The notes under the pieces: generated by a model | Told to the model about the DNA's origin: nothing | What the model saw: only the letters and a program-made list of their open reading frames with translations | The model's database searches: none | Assembly (NCBI GenBank): GCA_964432875.1 | Contig: CAYSPJ010000130.1 | Span: forward strand, 1-14,132 | Origin: JACJYE01 sp964432875 | GTDB lineage: Bacteria > Bacteroidota > Bacteroidia > Chitinophagales > Saprospiraceae | Direction: 5' to 3' | DNA: 14,132 nucleotides | Program-made: the position numbers and the translations under genes | In this document: positions 6,956 through 14,132 of the stretch, piece after piece | Numbering within the stretch: position 1 is the first letter of the stretch | Layout: every line of letters starts with the position of its first letter

Positions 6956-7600
6956 CTAGCCCACCCTCCTCCGGTAGAGCAGTTGGAGCGAATAATAAAA
7001 GTGGTCTCGCGGCTGCATTTCCAAGGCTTGACGACAGAGGCTTTCCGCCTCGGCATAGCGGTCTTCCAGGTGGTTCAGCACAATATTTTTGGCTCTTAAT
7101 ACCCAAAGAAGGGGATGATAATCGGCAGGCGCTGTTTGGAGGGCATTTTGAAGAAAGGCCTCGCTTCTTTCCCAATTTCCCGGAATCAAGCTGTTGCCGA
7201 TGATTTTCCAGTAATTCCAGTCTTTTTCCCGCATGGCTTCGGCGAGGGCGATACGGTGAGCAGGCATAGCGAGCTTTTCGGCAAAGTAGCGCAGGATGTC
7301 ATCCTCCCTTTGCACGAGCTCCTGCTGGTATTGCTCGAAAAATGCCGTCTCGTCGAAGCTATCCAGGCAGGCTTCTACGATTACGTAGTTCAACTCACGA
7401 TCTGCGAAAAGTTTGGCTCCTGATTCCTGATGCAGGATGCTGCGCCAGGCCGCTGCCGGGTCTTTCCGGGCGATTTTTTTTTAGCGAACCCCTGATGGCA
7501 TGATCCGGCTTGAGGCCCTCCTGGCGCATCTCCTCCAGCAGGCGCAGGGCGTCGGCGAAATCCCCGGCCCGGTTGATGAGGCTGGTGAAGGTGATCTCGT
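6956..7600 (-). pseudogene. 3' fragment of a PPR/TPR-like repeat protein, frameshifted
   Basis: Read from 7600 down, the fragment begins with a pentatricopeptide-like unit: DEITFTSLINRAGDF, ADALRLLEEMRQEGLKPD. The frame then meets nine A (plus-strand T at 7474-7482). In the original frame it soon becomes Pro/Arg/Ser-rich and stops at 7395. One base over, it stays protein-like for about 175 codons (IARKDPAAAWRSIL onward) to the stop at 6956. With eight A the two parts would be one frame. The downstream part has LVQREDDILRYFAEK and TPR-like helices near the end (SEAFLQNALQTAPADYHPLL, YAEAESLCRQALEMQP). Without the join it could only start at a TTG (7393). The 5' part of the gene is missing, and the upstream sequence is instead the duplicated GH92 N-terminus. 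No function can be assigned. Confidence 0.65.
7474..7482 (-). other. A9 homopolymer at the frameshift site
   Basis: Nine A on the coding (minus) strand, within CTAAAAAAAAATCG, mark the exact place where the protein-like frame changes. A loss of one A restores the frame. It could be a mutation, a sequencing error, or a transcriptional slippage site. Confidence 0.6.
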
Positions 7601-8492
7601 CCGGCTGCTCGGCCTCCAGGTTTTGGCGGGCGTGGGCGATGCTGGTATAGGAGAGGCCCACTTGTACCTCGATGACGCCGCCCTGGGGCAGGTCGTAAGA
7701 GAAGTATGCCCCCACCTCATCGCCGGCCACTTCCTGGCGGAAGGCCGGGTAGGGCTTGTAGGCATCGTTGTATTTGATCCAGTCCGCTTCAACCCCTTGA
7801 TACTGGGGCATCTTCTTCCAGGCGCCGTAGCGGGCAGCCGGCTGGCTGAGGCGAGCTACAAAATAAGCCGGGCGCACTGCTTCGGGCCGGCCGTAGCAGA
7901 AATCGCCGGTCAGCTTGAAGCCTTCCACTTCGCTTTCCGACACCACCCGCACCACGGCACCGGTCTCGTTGGTGAGCCCCAGCCCGAGGTTGAGCAGCAC
8001 ATTGGCCTGCCCGGCGGGGAAGGTATAGCGGCTGATGCCACTGCGCAGGGTAGCGGAAAGCTCTACCCCGATGCCGTACTTATCCAGGGTATGGGCGTAG
8101 TAGCCCGCTTCGGCCCGTTCGTTTTGGTAAGTGCTGCCATGCTGCTCGGGGTCCAGCTCCAGCGTGCCCGTGGTAGGCATCAGCAGGATGCTGCCCAGGT
8201 CGGGGCAGCCCACTCCGCTGAGGTTGATGTGGCTATAGCCCGTCAGGAAGGTGTTTTCGTGCACGTAAGGCCGGGAGTGCCACTCGCTGTCTTTTTCAAA
8301 CATATTGCCCGCGCCTTTTTTGAAGGCCACGTTGAAGGGGCAGACCGAAGCCATGCCGTTGGGCAGCACTGGCCCAGGGTGGGTGGCGCCGTAGTTGGAG
8401 GTGCCGATGAAGGGGTTGACGTAGCTGGCGGCATCCTGCGCGCGCAGGGGCAGCAGGGCGGCGAGCAAGCAGATGGAAAGCAGTAGCCTCAT
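7601..8492 (-). pseudogene. Truncated duplicate of the GH92 gene (residues 1-297), fused to PPR/TPR fragment
   Basis: The first 297 codons are identical to those of the intact GH92 gene, including the signal peptide and most of the N-terminal beta-sandwich domain. After NLEAEQP the frame leaves GH92 and continues in frame into the PPR-like segment (DEITFTSL). The combined frame ends at 7395, giving 365 residues. The whole catalytic barrel of GH92 is lost, so it cannot be a mannosidase. The same upstream region as the intact gene is present, so it may be transcribed; the product would be exported by the GH92 signal and is probably non-functional. Confidence 0.9.
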
Positions 8493-8585
8493 GGTGTGGT
8501 GTTTGGTGGTGGTTTATCGCGGCTGAATATAGGGTGTTTTAGGGAATTGGGCACAAGTGCATCCAAAATACTTCCCCAGATTGTG

Positions 8586-8593
8586 TATCTTTG
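8586..8593 (+). promoter_or_regulatory. -7 box of the ATPase gene
   Basis: TATCTTTG matches TAnnTTTG exactly and lies 18 bp before the ATG at 8611, implying a very short leader. No TTTG is found 19-21 bp upstream, so the promoter is partial or relies on another element. The same 118-bp region must also hold the divergent promoter of the GH92 gene, for which TATTTTG on the minus strand (plus 8565-8571) is a weak candidate. Confidence 0.45.
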
Positions 8594-8610
8594 CCTTAAA
8601 CCGAGCGCCG

Positions 8611-10332
8611 ATGATCAAGCTGCCGTATGGACTGAGTAATTTCGAGAAAATCCGCGAGCAAGGGTACTTTTTCGTGGACCGCACCAGCTTTGTCCGCACT
8701 TTGGAAGAGCTGGATACCCACTATCTCTTCTTCTTGCGCCCGCGCCGCTTTGGCAAGAGCTTATGGGTCTCCATCCTGGAGCATTATTATGGCTTATGCT
8801 GGGCCCCTCAGTTCGAGATGCTTTTCGGCGGATTGGAGATCGGGCGGAAGCCTACTCCTGGGGCCAACCAATATCTGGTATTGAAATTTGATTTCAGCGG
8901 CATCGACAGCAGCGACATGGATTTGATGCAGACGGGCTTTTTGCGGCAGGTGAAGACTGGAGCAGAGCGCTTTATGCAAAATTACGCTAATCGCTTCGAT
9001 GCTAGCGACAAAAAGCGGATACTATCTGCTCCTGATGCCGCTGCTGTGCTGTCGGAGCTGTTCCGCGTCCGGGAGGCAAAAGCCCCAGAGCATCGGATCT
9101 ACTTGCTCATCGACGAGTACGACCACTTCACCAACCGCCTCTTCGTGCTGGAGCGCAGCGCCTTTGACCGCATCGTGCGTCAGGACGGCTTTTACCGCGC
9201 CTTCTTCGAGACGGTCAAGACCGGCACCCAGGAGCGCAGTATCGAGCGCATCTTCATCACTGGCGTTTCGCCCATCACCCTGGACAGCCTGACTTCCGGC
9301 TTCAACATCGGGCACAACCTCACGCTCGACCACCGTTTTCACGACATGCTTGGCTTCAAGGAGGCGGAAGTGGCGGAGATACTGCGCGGCTCGGGCGTCG
9401 CAGAGGAAGGCCTGGCTAACGTATTGCAGGACATCCGGCTCTGGTACAACGGCTATCTCTTCTCGGAAGATGCCTCATCACGCCTTTATAACCCTGACAT
9501 GGCGCTGTATTTTGCTCGTGAATACCAAGCGCACGGCAAATACCCCCGCACCATGCTCGACATCAACATCGCCAGCGATTACCAGCGCATCGCCAAGATG
9601 CTTCATCTGGGCGATTACGAGCGCAATGCCGAAGATTTGACCAGGCTGCTGGAAGAAGGCAGCCTCACCGCTCAGCTCACCGAGCAATTCAACCCCGAGC
9701 GGGACTGGACACGGGATGATTTCATCAGCTCTTTATTTTACAACGGGCTGGTCACTATCGAGTCCTCCGTCGCCAGCTTCTTGCGCTTCAAAGTGCCCAA
9801 CTATGTCATCCAAGAGTTGTACTTCGGCTTGTTCCGGGAACTCATCCTGCGCCAAGCCAACCTGAGCGTAAGCCAGGCCGACACTGGGCAGGAAGTGTTG
9901 CGCATGGCGATGCACAACGACCCCCGCCCTTTCTTCGAGCTGATCTGCGCCGTCTTGGCCAGCCTGGACAATCGCGACTACGTGAAGATGAGCGAAAAGC
10001 ACCTCAAAAGTATCGCCGCAGCCTTTCTTTACGCCGCCAACGTCTTCTTCCTGCGCAGCGAAGCCCCCATAGGCAGCGGCTACGTTGACCTGTTGCTTTT
10101 GCAGCGCCCCGGCATCGAAATCGAATACCAACTAGCCATCGAGCTAAAGCACGTCAAGAAAAAAGAAGCGGAAAAGGCCCCGGCAGTGCTGGACGAAGCC
10201 CGGCAGCAGTTGCGCAGCTATCTCTCCCATCCCGACTTGAAGGCGATGGCAGGCGAGCGCTTGCCGCTGTGCGGCTGGGTAGCAGTCATCGTGGGCAGCG
10301 AACTGTTTACCCTGGAGGAAGTACCTGGCTGA
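8611..10332 (+). CDS. AAA-ATPase-like / PD-(D/E)XK nuclease family protein
   Basis: A 573-residue cytoplasmic protein of the AAA_ATPase-like (PF09820) plus PDDEXK_9 (PF08011) architecture, often in many copies in Bacteroidota and of unproven function. The start at 8611 gives the family N-terminus MIKLPYGLSNFEKIREQGYF-VDRT; the frame is open 18 codons further but not family-like. The Walker A-like motif is RPRRFGKS (43-50) and Walker B is YLLIDEYD (164-171). FITGVSPIT (215-223) and WYNGY (278-282) are further family motifs. The C-terminal nuclease fold shows GYVDLLLL with Asp493 and AIELKHVKK with Glu511 and Lys513, so the D...ExK catalytic set is complete. It is intact and divergent from the truncated GH92 copy; its first 20 bp are also found at 6352-6371. 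Roles suggested for the family include nucleic-acid processing or mobile-element biology; none is shown here. Confidence 0.92.
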   Translation: MIKLPYGLSNFEKIREQGYFFVDRTSFVRTLEELDTHYLFFLRPRRFGKSLWVSILEHYYGLCWAPQFEMLFGGLEIGRKPTPGANQYLVLKFDFSGIDSSDMDLMQTGFLRQVKTGAERFMQNYANRFDASDKKRILSAPDAAAVLSELFRVREAKAPEHRIYLLIDEYDHFTNRLFVLERSAFDRIVRQDGFYRAFFETVKTGTQERSIERIFITGVSPITLDSLTSGFNIGHNLTLDHRFHDMLGFKEAEVAEILRGSGVAEEGLANVLQDIRLWYNGYLFSEDASSRLYNPDMALYFAREYQAHGKYPRTMLDINIASDYQRIAKMLHLGDYERNAEDLTRLLEEGSLTAQLTEQFNPERDWTRDDFISSLFYNGLVTIESSVASFLRFKVPNYVIQELYFGLFRELILRQANLSVSQADTGQEVLRMAMHNDPRPFFELICAVLASLDNRDYVKMSEKHLKSIAAAFLYAANVFFLRSEAPIGSGYVDLLLLQRPGIEIEYQLAIELKHVKKKEAEKAPAVLDEARQQLRSYLSHPDLKAMAGERLPLCGWVAVIVGSELFTLEEVPG

Positions 10333-10352
10333 TGCCTGGTGTCAGGTACTTC
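10318..10352 (+). other. Inverted repeat over the ATPase stop codon
   Basis: GAAGTACCTG (10318-10327) and CAGGTACTTC (10343-10352) are a perfect 10-bp inverted repeat with a 15-base loop that contains the TGA at 10330-10332. There is no T-tract after it, so it is not a classic intrinsic terminator; it could stabilise the mRNA end or act as a rho-assisted stop. Confidence 0.5.
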
Positions 10353-10491
10353 AGGAGTGGCCGTCGCTTATTGAGCACTCCCAGTCCGTCACCTGCCGCA
10401 CCAGGGCATGGTAGCGGCTCTTGGCCTGCTGTTCAACATACGAAGTTTTGAAGCCGGACTCAATCTCTCCGCTCCAATCCCCACAAAATCC
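10351..10491 (-). other. Protein-like open frame without a start (possible gene remnant)
   Basis: A 46-codon frame between stops on the minus strand, whose residues look protein-like: DWSGEIESGFKTSYVEQQA, then KSRYHALVRQVTDWECSI. It has no ATG and fills most of the gap between the ATPase and FG-GAP genes. It may be the tail of a lost gene or chance; I do not recognise a family. Confidence 0.25.
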
Positions 10492-10492
10492 C

Positions 10493-10500
10493 TACTTTTG
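10493..10500 (+). promoter_or_regulatory. -7 box candidate for the FG-GAP lipoprotein gene
   Basis: TACTTTTG matches TAnnTTTG exactly and is 81 bp before the ATG at 10582. No TTTG is seen 19-21 bp upstream; the nearest TTTTG is about 42 bp away. Confidence 0.4.
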
Positions 10501-10581
10501 CGAAGCCATCCGCCACAAGCCAGACGGGGCGGCGGAGCTTCAGCATTAACCAATAAGCACATAACCGCAAGCATACCATCC

Positions 10582-13500
10582 ATGACTGCACCAACCAATC
10601 CTCGCCAGAACGACCTCCGCCGCGTGGCTCTGCCCGCCGCCCTGGCTTTTTTTGCCCTGCTGAGCGCCTGCAGCAAAGGAGACGGCCCAGCCGCTGACGC
10701 CCGCTTCGTGCGCCTGGCACCCGATGCTACCAGCATCGCCTTCGCCAATCAGCTCACCGAGACCGAAGAGCTGAACGTGCTGGCCTACGAGTACTTCTAC
10801 AACGGCGGCGGGGTGGCCGTGGGCGACATCAACAACGACGGCTTGCCGGACCTATACTTCTCTGGCAATATGGTGCCCAATAAGCTCTACCTCAACCAGG
10901 GTAACCTCCAATTCGAAGACATCACGGCCCAGGCGGGCGTGGCCGGGCGAGCCGATGGCTGGTGCACCGGCGTCCACTTCGTAGACATCAACGCCGATGG
11001 CTGGCTCGACCTCTATGTAGCTTATTCCGGCGACAAGCCGGAGGAGCTGCGCCGCAATGAGCTGTATATCAACAACGGCGACAATACCTTCACCGAAAAA
11101 GCCGCCGAATATGGCTTGGACAACCCCGCCTACACCACTCACAGCCTCTTCTTCGACTACGATGGCGATGGCGACCTGGATTGCTACCTGCTGAACCACT
11201 CCATCTACGAGTACAAAAACTTCGACGCCGCCTACGTCAAAAAAATGACCGACGAGTTTGCCGGCGATAAGCTGCTGCGCAACGATGGGGGGCGTTTCAC
11301 CGAAGTGACCGCTTCGGCCGGTATCCGCAATAACCCCCTCGGCTTTGGCCTGGGCATCGCCGCCGCCGACCTCGACAACGACGGCTGGCTCGACCTTTAC
11401 GTGAGCAACGACTACACCGAGGAGGATTACCTCTATATGAATAATGGCGACGGCACCTTCCGCGAGGAGCTCCAGAGCCGCCTGGGCCACATCTCCTTCT
11501 TCTCGATGGGCAATGATATCGCCGACTTTAACAACGACGGCCTGCTCGACATCCTCTCCCTCGACATGCTGCCCGAAGACAACCGCCGCCAGAAACTGCT
11601 CTACGGCCCCGACGAGTACGAGAAGTTCCAGTCCCGCCTGCGCAACGGCTTCTATCACCAGATTATGCGCAATATGCTGCACCTGAACAACGGCGACGGC
11701 ACCTTCAGCGAGATCGGCCAGTTGGCGGGCATCTCCAATACCGACTGGAGCTGGGCGGCCCTCTTCGCCGATTTCGACAATGACGGCTGGAAGGACCTCT
11801 TCATCACCAACGGCTACTTGCGCGATTATACCAACCGCGACTTCATGTCGTACTACGCCGACCAGCGCATCAAAGAGACGCGGGGCGAGCGTGCCGACGC
11901 CCTCATGGAGATGATCGGGCGCATGGAATCCACCAAAACCCACAACTACCTCTTCCGCAACGAGGGCGAGCTGCGTTTCAGCGACCAGTCGCAGGCTTGG
12001 GGCTTCGGCGCGCCCATGCTCTCCAACGGCGCCGTCTATGTCGATTTGGACGGCGACGGCGATCTCGATTTGGTGACGAACAACGTCAACGAGCCGGCAG
12101 CGGTCTATGAAAACCGGGGCGCGCCGGGCAACTACCTGCAAGTGCGCCTCGAGGGCAGCGGCGGCAACCGCCATGGCATCGGCACTCGCGTGGAGCTATG
12201 GGCCGGCGGGCAGCGCATGGTGCAGGAATTTATGCCCAGCCGCGGCTTCCAGTCTTCCATGCACGTGCCGCTGCACTTCGGCCTGGGCAAGGCGGCGCGG
12301 GCCGACAGCCTGCTGGTGCGTTGGCCCAGCGGCAAAACCCAACTGCTGACGGGGGTGGAAGGCAACCGCCTGATTACCCTTTCCGAAGCCGATGCTTCCG
12401 CCTCTGGCCTGGCCCAGCCTGCCACACCGCCGCTGTTCCGGCTGGCGGATGAGGTCCTCGGCTTCGCGCACCAGGAAAAACCCACGGTGGACTTCAAGCG
12501 CCAGGCCCTGCTGCCCTACATGCTCACCGGCCAAGGCCCCGCCCTGGCCAAAGGCGATGTGAATGGCGACGGGCTGGAGGACGTCTTCATCGGCGGGGCG
12601 AAGCTGCAAGCGGGGCAGCTTTTCCTGCAGCAGCCCGACGGCTCTTTCCGCCCCAGCCCCCAGGAAGCGCTGCGCCGGGATTTGATCGCCGACGACGTGG
12701 CGGCCCTCTTCTTCGATGCCGATGGCGATGGAGACTTAGACCTCTACGTGGCCAGCGGCGGTTACGATTACCTGCCGGAAGACCTGGCGCTGCAAGACCG
12801 CCTCTATCTCAACGACGGCCGCGGCAACTTCAGCCGTAGCCCTGATGCCCTGCCGCTGATGCGCACCAGCAGCAGTTGTGTGGCGGCGGCCGATATCAAC
12901 GGCGATGGCGCCCTGGATCTGTTCGTAGGCGGGCGGCTCGTGCCCGGCGAGTATCCCAAGGTGCCGACGAGCTACTTGCTGCTCAACGACGGCCGCGGGA
13001 GGTTCCGCATCGCTACCGACGAGCTGGCACCTGGCCTGGCAGACATCGGCATGGTGACGGCCGCCGTCTGGCTAGAGGGCGGGCAGACCCTGGCACTGGC
13101 CGGCGAGTGGATGCCGCTTACCTTTTTCCGCAAACAAGGCGGCCAGTACCAAAACGCGACCGCGCGGGCGCTCGACGCCCCAACCTACGGCCTCTGGTCC
13201 GCCCTCTGCGCCGCCGATCTCGACGGCGACGGGGATGAGGATCTGGTGGCGGGCAATTTCGGCATCAACAGCCAGATGAAGGCCAGCGCCAGCCAGCCCG
13301 TCCGGCTCTATTATGCCGATTTTGACGACAACGGCGCGGTGGATCCCATCTTGACCTACTACATCCAGGGCAAGCCTTACCCGGCTTTCAGCCGCGACGA
13401 GCTTTTCTCGCAAGTGCCCTCTTTCAAAAAGACATTCACCGATTACGCCGCCTATTCCGTGGCTCAGATCGAGGGCATCCTCAGCCCTGAGCAGCTGGCG

Positions 13501-13905
13501 ATGGCGCAGCAGTTGCAAGCCACGGAGCTGGAGAGCGTCTGGCTGGAAAACCTGGGCGGAGACCAGTGGGCGCTGCGCCGCCTGCCTGCCATCGCGCAAG
13601 CCGCACCCATCCACGCCATCCAAACCCTGGACGCCGATGGCGACGGACGCCTCGACTTGCTGCTGGCAGGCAACCTGGAGCGCGCCCGCGTCAATTGGGG
13701 CCGCCTCGACGCCAACTATGGCTTGTTGTTGCTCAATCGCGGCGGCGGGCGGTGGGAAGCTCAGCCCCAGCATCACTCTGGCTTCCGCTCCCGCGGCGAT
13801 GTGCGCGGCTTGCTGCTCTTCGAGCAAAGAGGGCGGCAAGCGGTCCTCTTGGGCAGGAATGACGGGGCGGCGAGGGTGTATGTGCGGCAGATGGAGGGGA
13901 TGTAA
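10582..13905 (+). CDS. Large FG-GAP/VCBS repeat lipoprotein with internal ASPIC/UnbV domain (CRTAC1-like)
   Basis: A 1107-residue predicted surface or outer-membrane lipoprotein. The start at 10582 places a hydrophobic signal before the lipobox LSAC with Cys30; the frame is open upstream but without a signal. Calcium-loop FG-GAP motifs of the DxNxDGxxD type recur at about residues 80, 134, 191, 262, 313, 395, 486, 657, 710, 769, 877, 911 and 1015, for example GDINNDGLPDLYFSGN and VDLDGDGDLDLVTNN. An ASPIC/UnbV domain lies between the two runs at about 516-605 (GNYLQVRLEG, GIGTRVELWAGG, FGLGKA, LLVRWPSGK). This predicts two beta-propellers joined by the ASPIC domain. Such proteins are frequent in marine Bacteroidota, often near SusCD loci, and may bind carbohydrate or protein; no function is established. 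There is no C-terminal sorting domain. The gene is monocistronic here as far as visible. Confidence 0.93.
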   Translation: MTAPTNPRQNDLRRVALPAALAFFALLSACSKGDGPAADARFVRLAPDATSIAFANQLTETEELNVLAYEYFYNGGGVAVGDINNDGLPDLYFSGNMVPNKLYLNQGNLQFEDITAQAGVAGRADGWCTGVHFVDINADGWLDLYVAYSGDKPEELRRNELYINNGDNTFTEKAAEYGLDNPAYTTHSLFFDYDGDGDLDCYLLNHSIYEYKNFDAAYVKKMTDEFAGDKLLRNDGGRFTEVTASAGIRNNPLGFGLGIAAADLDNDGWLDLYVSNDYTEEDYLYMNNGDGTFREELQSRLGHISFFSMGNDIADFNNDGLLDILSLDMLPEDNRRQKLLYGPDEYEKFQSRLRNGFYHQIMRNMLHLNNGDGTFSEIGQLAGISNTDWSWAALFADFDNDGWKDLFITNGYLRDYTNRDFMSYYADQRIKETRGERADALMEMIGRMESTKTHNYLFRNEGELRFSDQSQAWGFGAPMLSNGAVYVDLDGDGDLDLVTNNVNEPAAVYENRGAPGNYLQVRLEGSGGNRHGIGTRVELWAGGQRMVQEFMPSRGFQSSMHVPLHFGLGKAARADSLLVRWPSGKTQLLTGVEGNRLITLSEADASASGLAQPATPPLFRLADEVLGFAHQEKPTVDFKRQALLPYMLTGQGPALAKGDVNGDGLEDVFIGGAKLQAGQLFLQQPDGSFRPSPQEALRRDLIADDVAALFFDADGDGDLDLYVASGGYDYLPEDLALQDRLYLNDGRGNFSRSPDALPLMRTSSSCVAAADINGDGALDLFVGGRLVPGEYPKVPTSYLLLNDGRGRFRIATDELAPGLADIGMVTAAVWLEGGQTLALAGEWMPLTFFRKQGGQYQNATARALDAPTYGLWSALCAADLDGDGDEDLVAGNFGINSQMKASASQPVRLYYADFDDNGAVDPILTYYIQGKPYPAFSRDELFSQVPSFKKTFTDYAAYSVAQIEGILSPEQLAMAQQLQATELESVWLENLGGDQWALRRLPAIAQAAPIHAIQTLDADGDGRLDLLLAGNLERARVNWGRLDANYGLLLLNRGGGRWEAQPQHHSGFRSRGDVRGLLLFEQRGRQAVLLGRNDGAARVYVRQMEGM

Positions 13906-13935
13906 GGAGTATCCTCCCGTTACTGTCCTCAGGTA

Positions 13936-14078
13936 CGGCTACTATTCGGACACATTTTCACGTATGGTATTTATCAGTTGATACCTGCCCTGCGCTCGGT
14001 GAAGCAGGTTCTCTCTGAGAACGGGGGCGTCTGTGCCGGGGGCCTGATCTGCAAGCATGCAAGGATTGCTGTAAAAAG
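13936..14078 (+). repeat. 143-bp dispersed repeat, copy R (inverted relative to copy L)
   Basis: Aligns gap-free with the reverse complement of 63-205. It starts 31 bp after the FG-GAP stop codon and runs in the gene's sense. The hairpin ACCTGC/GCAGGT is one base pair longer than in copy L, and the next segment, GTTCTC TCT GAGAAC, forms a 6-bp stem. At the same place copy L has different bases that still form CTTC/GAAG, so pairing seems kept while sequence drifts. That points to a structured RNA or DNA element, as inference. Confidence 0.85.
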
Positions 14079-14113
14079 CTCCGGCGGCGGGCTCGGCTGC
14101 CTGGATAACGTTG

Positions 14114-14128
14114 GGCCTCTACGAGGCC
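14114..14128. other. Hairpin GGCCTC/GAGGCC near the window end
   Basis: A perfect 6-bp inverted repeat with a 3-base loop (TAC). It lies after copy R, and the window ends 4 bases later, so any T-tract or larger structure cannot be judged. No gene is seen in 14079-14132. Confidence 0.4.
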
Positions 14129-14132
14129 TATA

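Larger units (their letters stand above)
7601..8630. repeat. 1030-bp direct repeat, copy 2
   Basis: Second copy of the 5342-6371 repeat, same orientation, offset 2259 bp. Its left edge is the junction with the PPR-like fragment; its right edge continues into the intact ATPase gene. Copy 2 carries T at 8558, T at 8597 and C at 8602, where copy 1 has C, C and T. Confidence 0.95.

Noticed and set aside
10852..12174. 440-residue minus-strand open frame opposite the FG-GAP gene
   Set aside because: The Val/Ala/Ile-rich repeats mirror the Asp/Gly repeats of the sense FG-GAP motifs; it is an antisense shadow.
1..14132. CRISPR array, tRNA, rRNA or insertion-sequence transposase
   Set aside because: No regularly spaced short repeats, no cloverleaf or rRNA signature, and no transposase motif were seen on either strand.

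Overview
The window looks like a chromosomal piece of a high-GC member of the Bacteroidota, most likely the Saprospiria/Lewinella side. The reasons are the glycosidase set (GH92, GH20-like, GHL10-like), TAnnTTTG-type -7 boxes, lipoprotein signal peptides, a PD-(D/E)XK AAA-ATPase gene, and a large FG-GAP/ASPIC lipoprotein. This placement is inference from gene content; no rRNA is present.

Layout. 63-205 is one copy of a 143-bp repeat. 223-1430 is the rplU-rpmA operon on the minus strand, with a strong intrinsic terminator and a good promoter; its L27 carries an unusual helix-hairpin-helix tail. 1593-6233 is a glycan-degradation block: a GH20-like enzyme on plus, then convergent GH92 and GHL10-like genes on minus (GH92 first, 67 bp apart). 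Together they would trim mannose- and hexosamine-containing glycans outside the cytoplasm; no SusC/SusD pair is visible.

6234-8610 is a rearranged segment. The first 892 bp of the GH92 gene, its upstream region and the first 20 bp of the divergent ATPase gene are present twice as a 1030-bp direct repeat (5342-6371 and 7601-8630) with only three differences. The 1229 bp between them hold unrelated, partly decayed DNA: a small antitoxin-like gene, the C-terminal stub of an HNH endonuclease that has lost its catalytic domain, and the 3' end of a PPR/TPR-like repeat protein fused in frame to the duplicated GH92 N-terminus and then broken at a run of nine A. The arrangement is what a single-crossover (Campbell-type) integration of a circle, or an unequal duplication, would leave; an assembly error must also be excluded.

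8611-10332 is the intact AAA-ATPase/PD-(D/E)XK gene. 10582-13905 is a 1107-residue FG-GAP/ASPIC-UnbV lipoprotein. 13936-14078 is the second copy of the 143-bp repeat, inverted relative to the first, so the two copies bracket nearly the whole window. Each lies in the same sense orientation downstream of a gene's 3' end. This uncharacterised, possibly structured element and the repeat-bounded rearrangement are the most interesting signals. I do not see a complete new defence or biosynthetic system.
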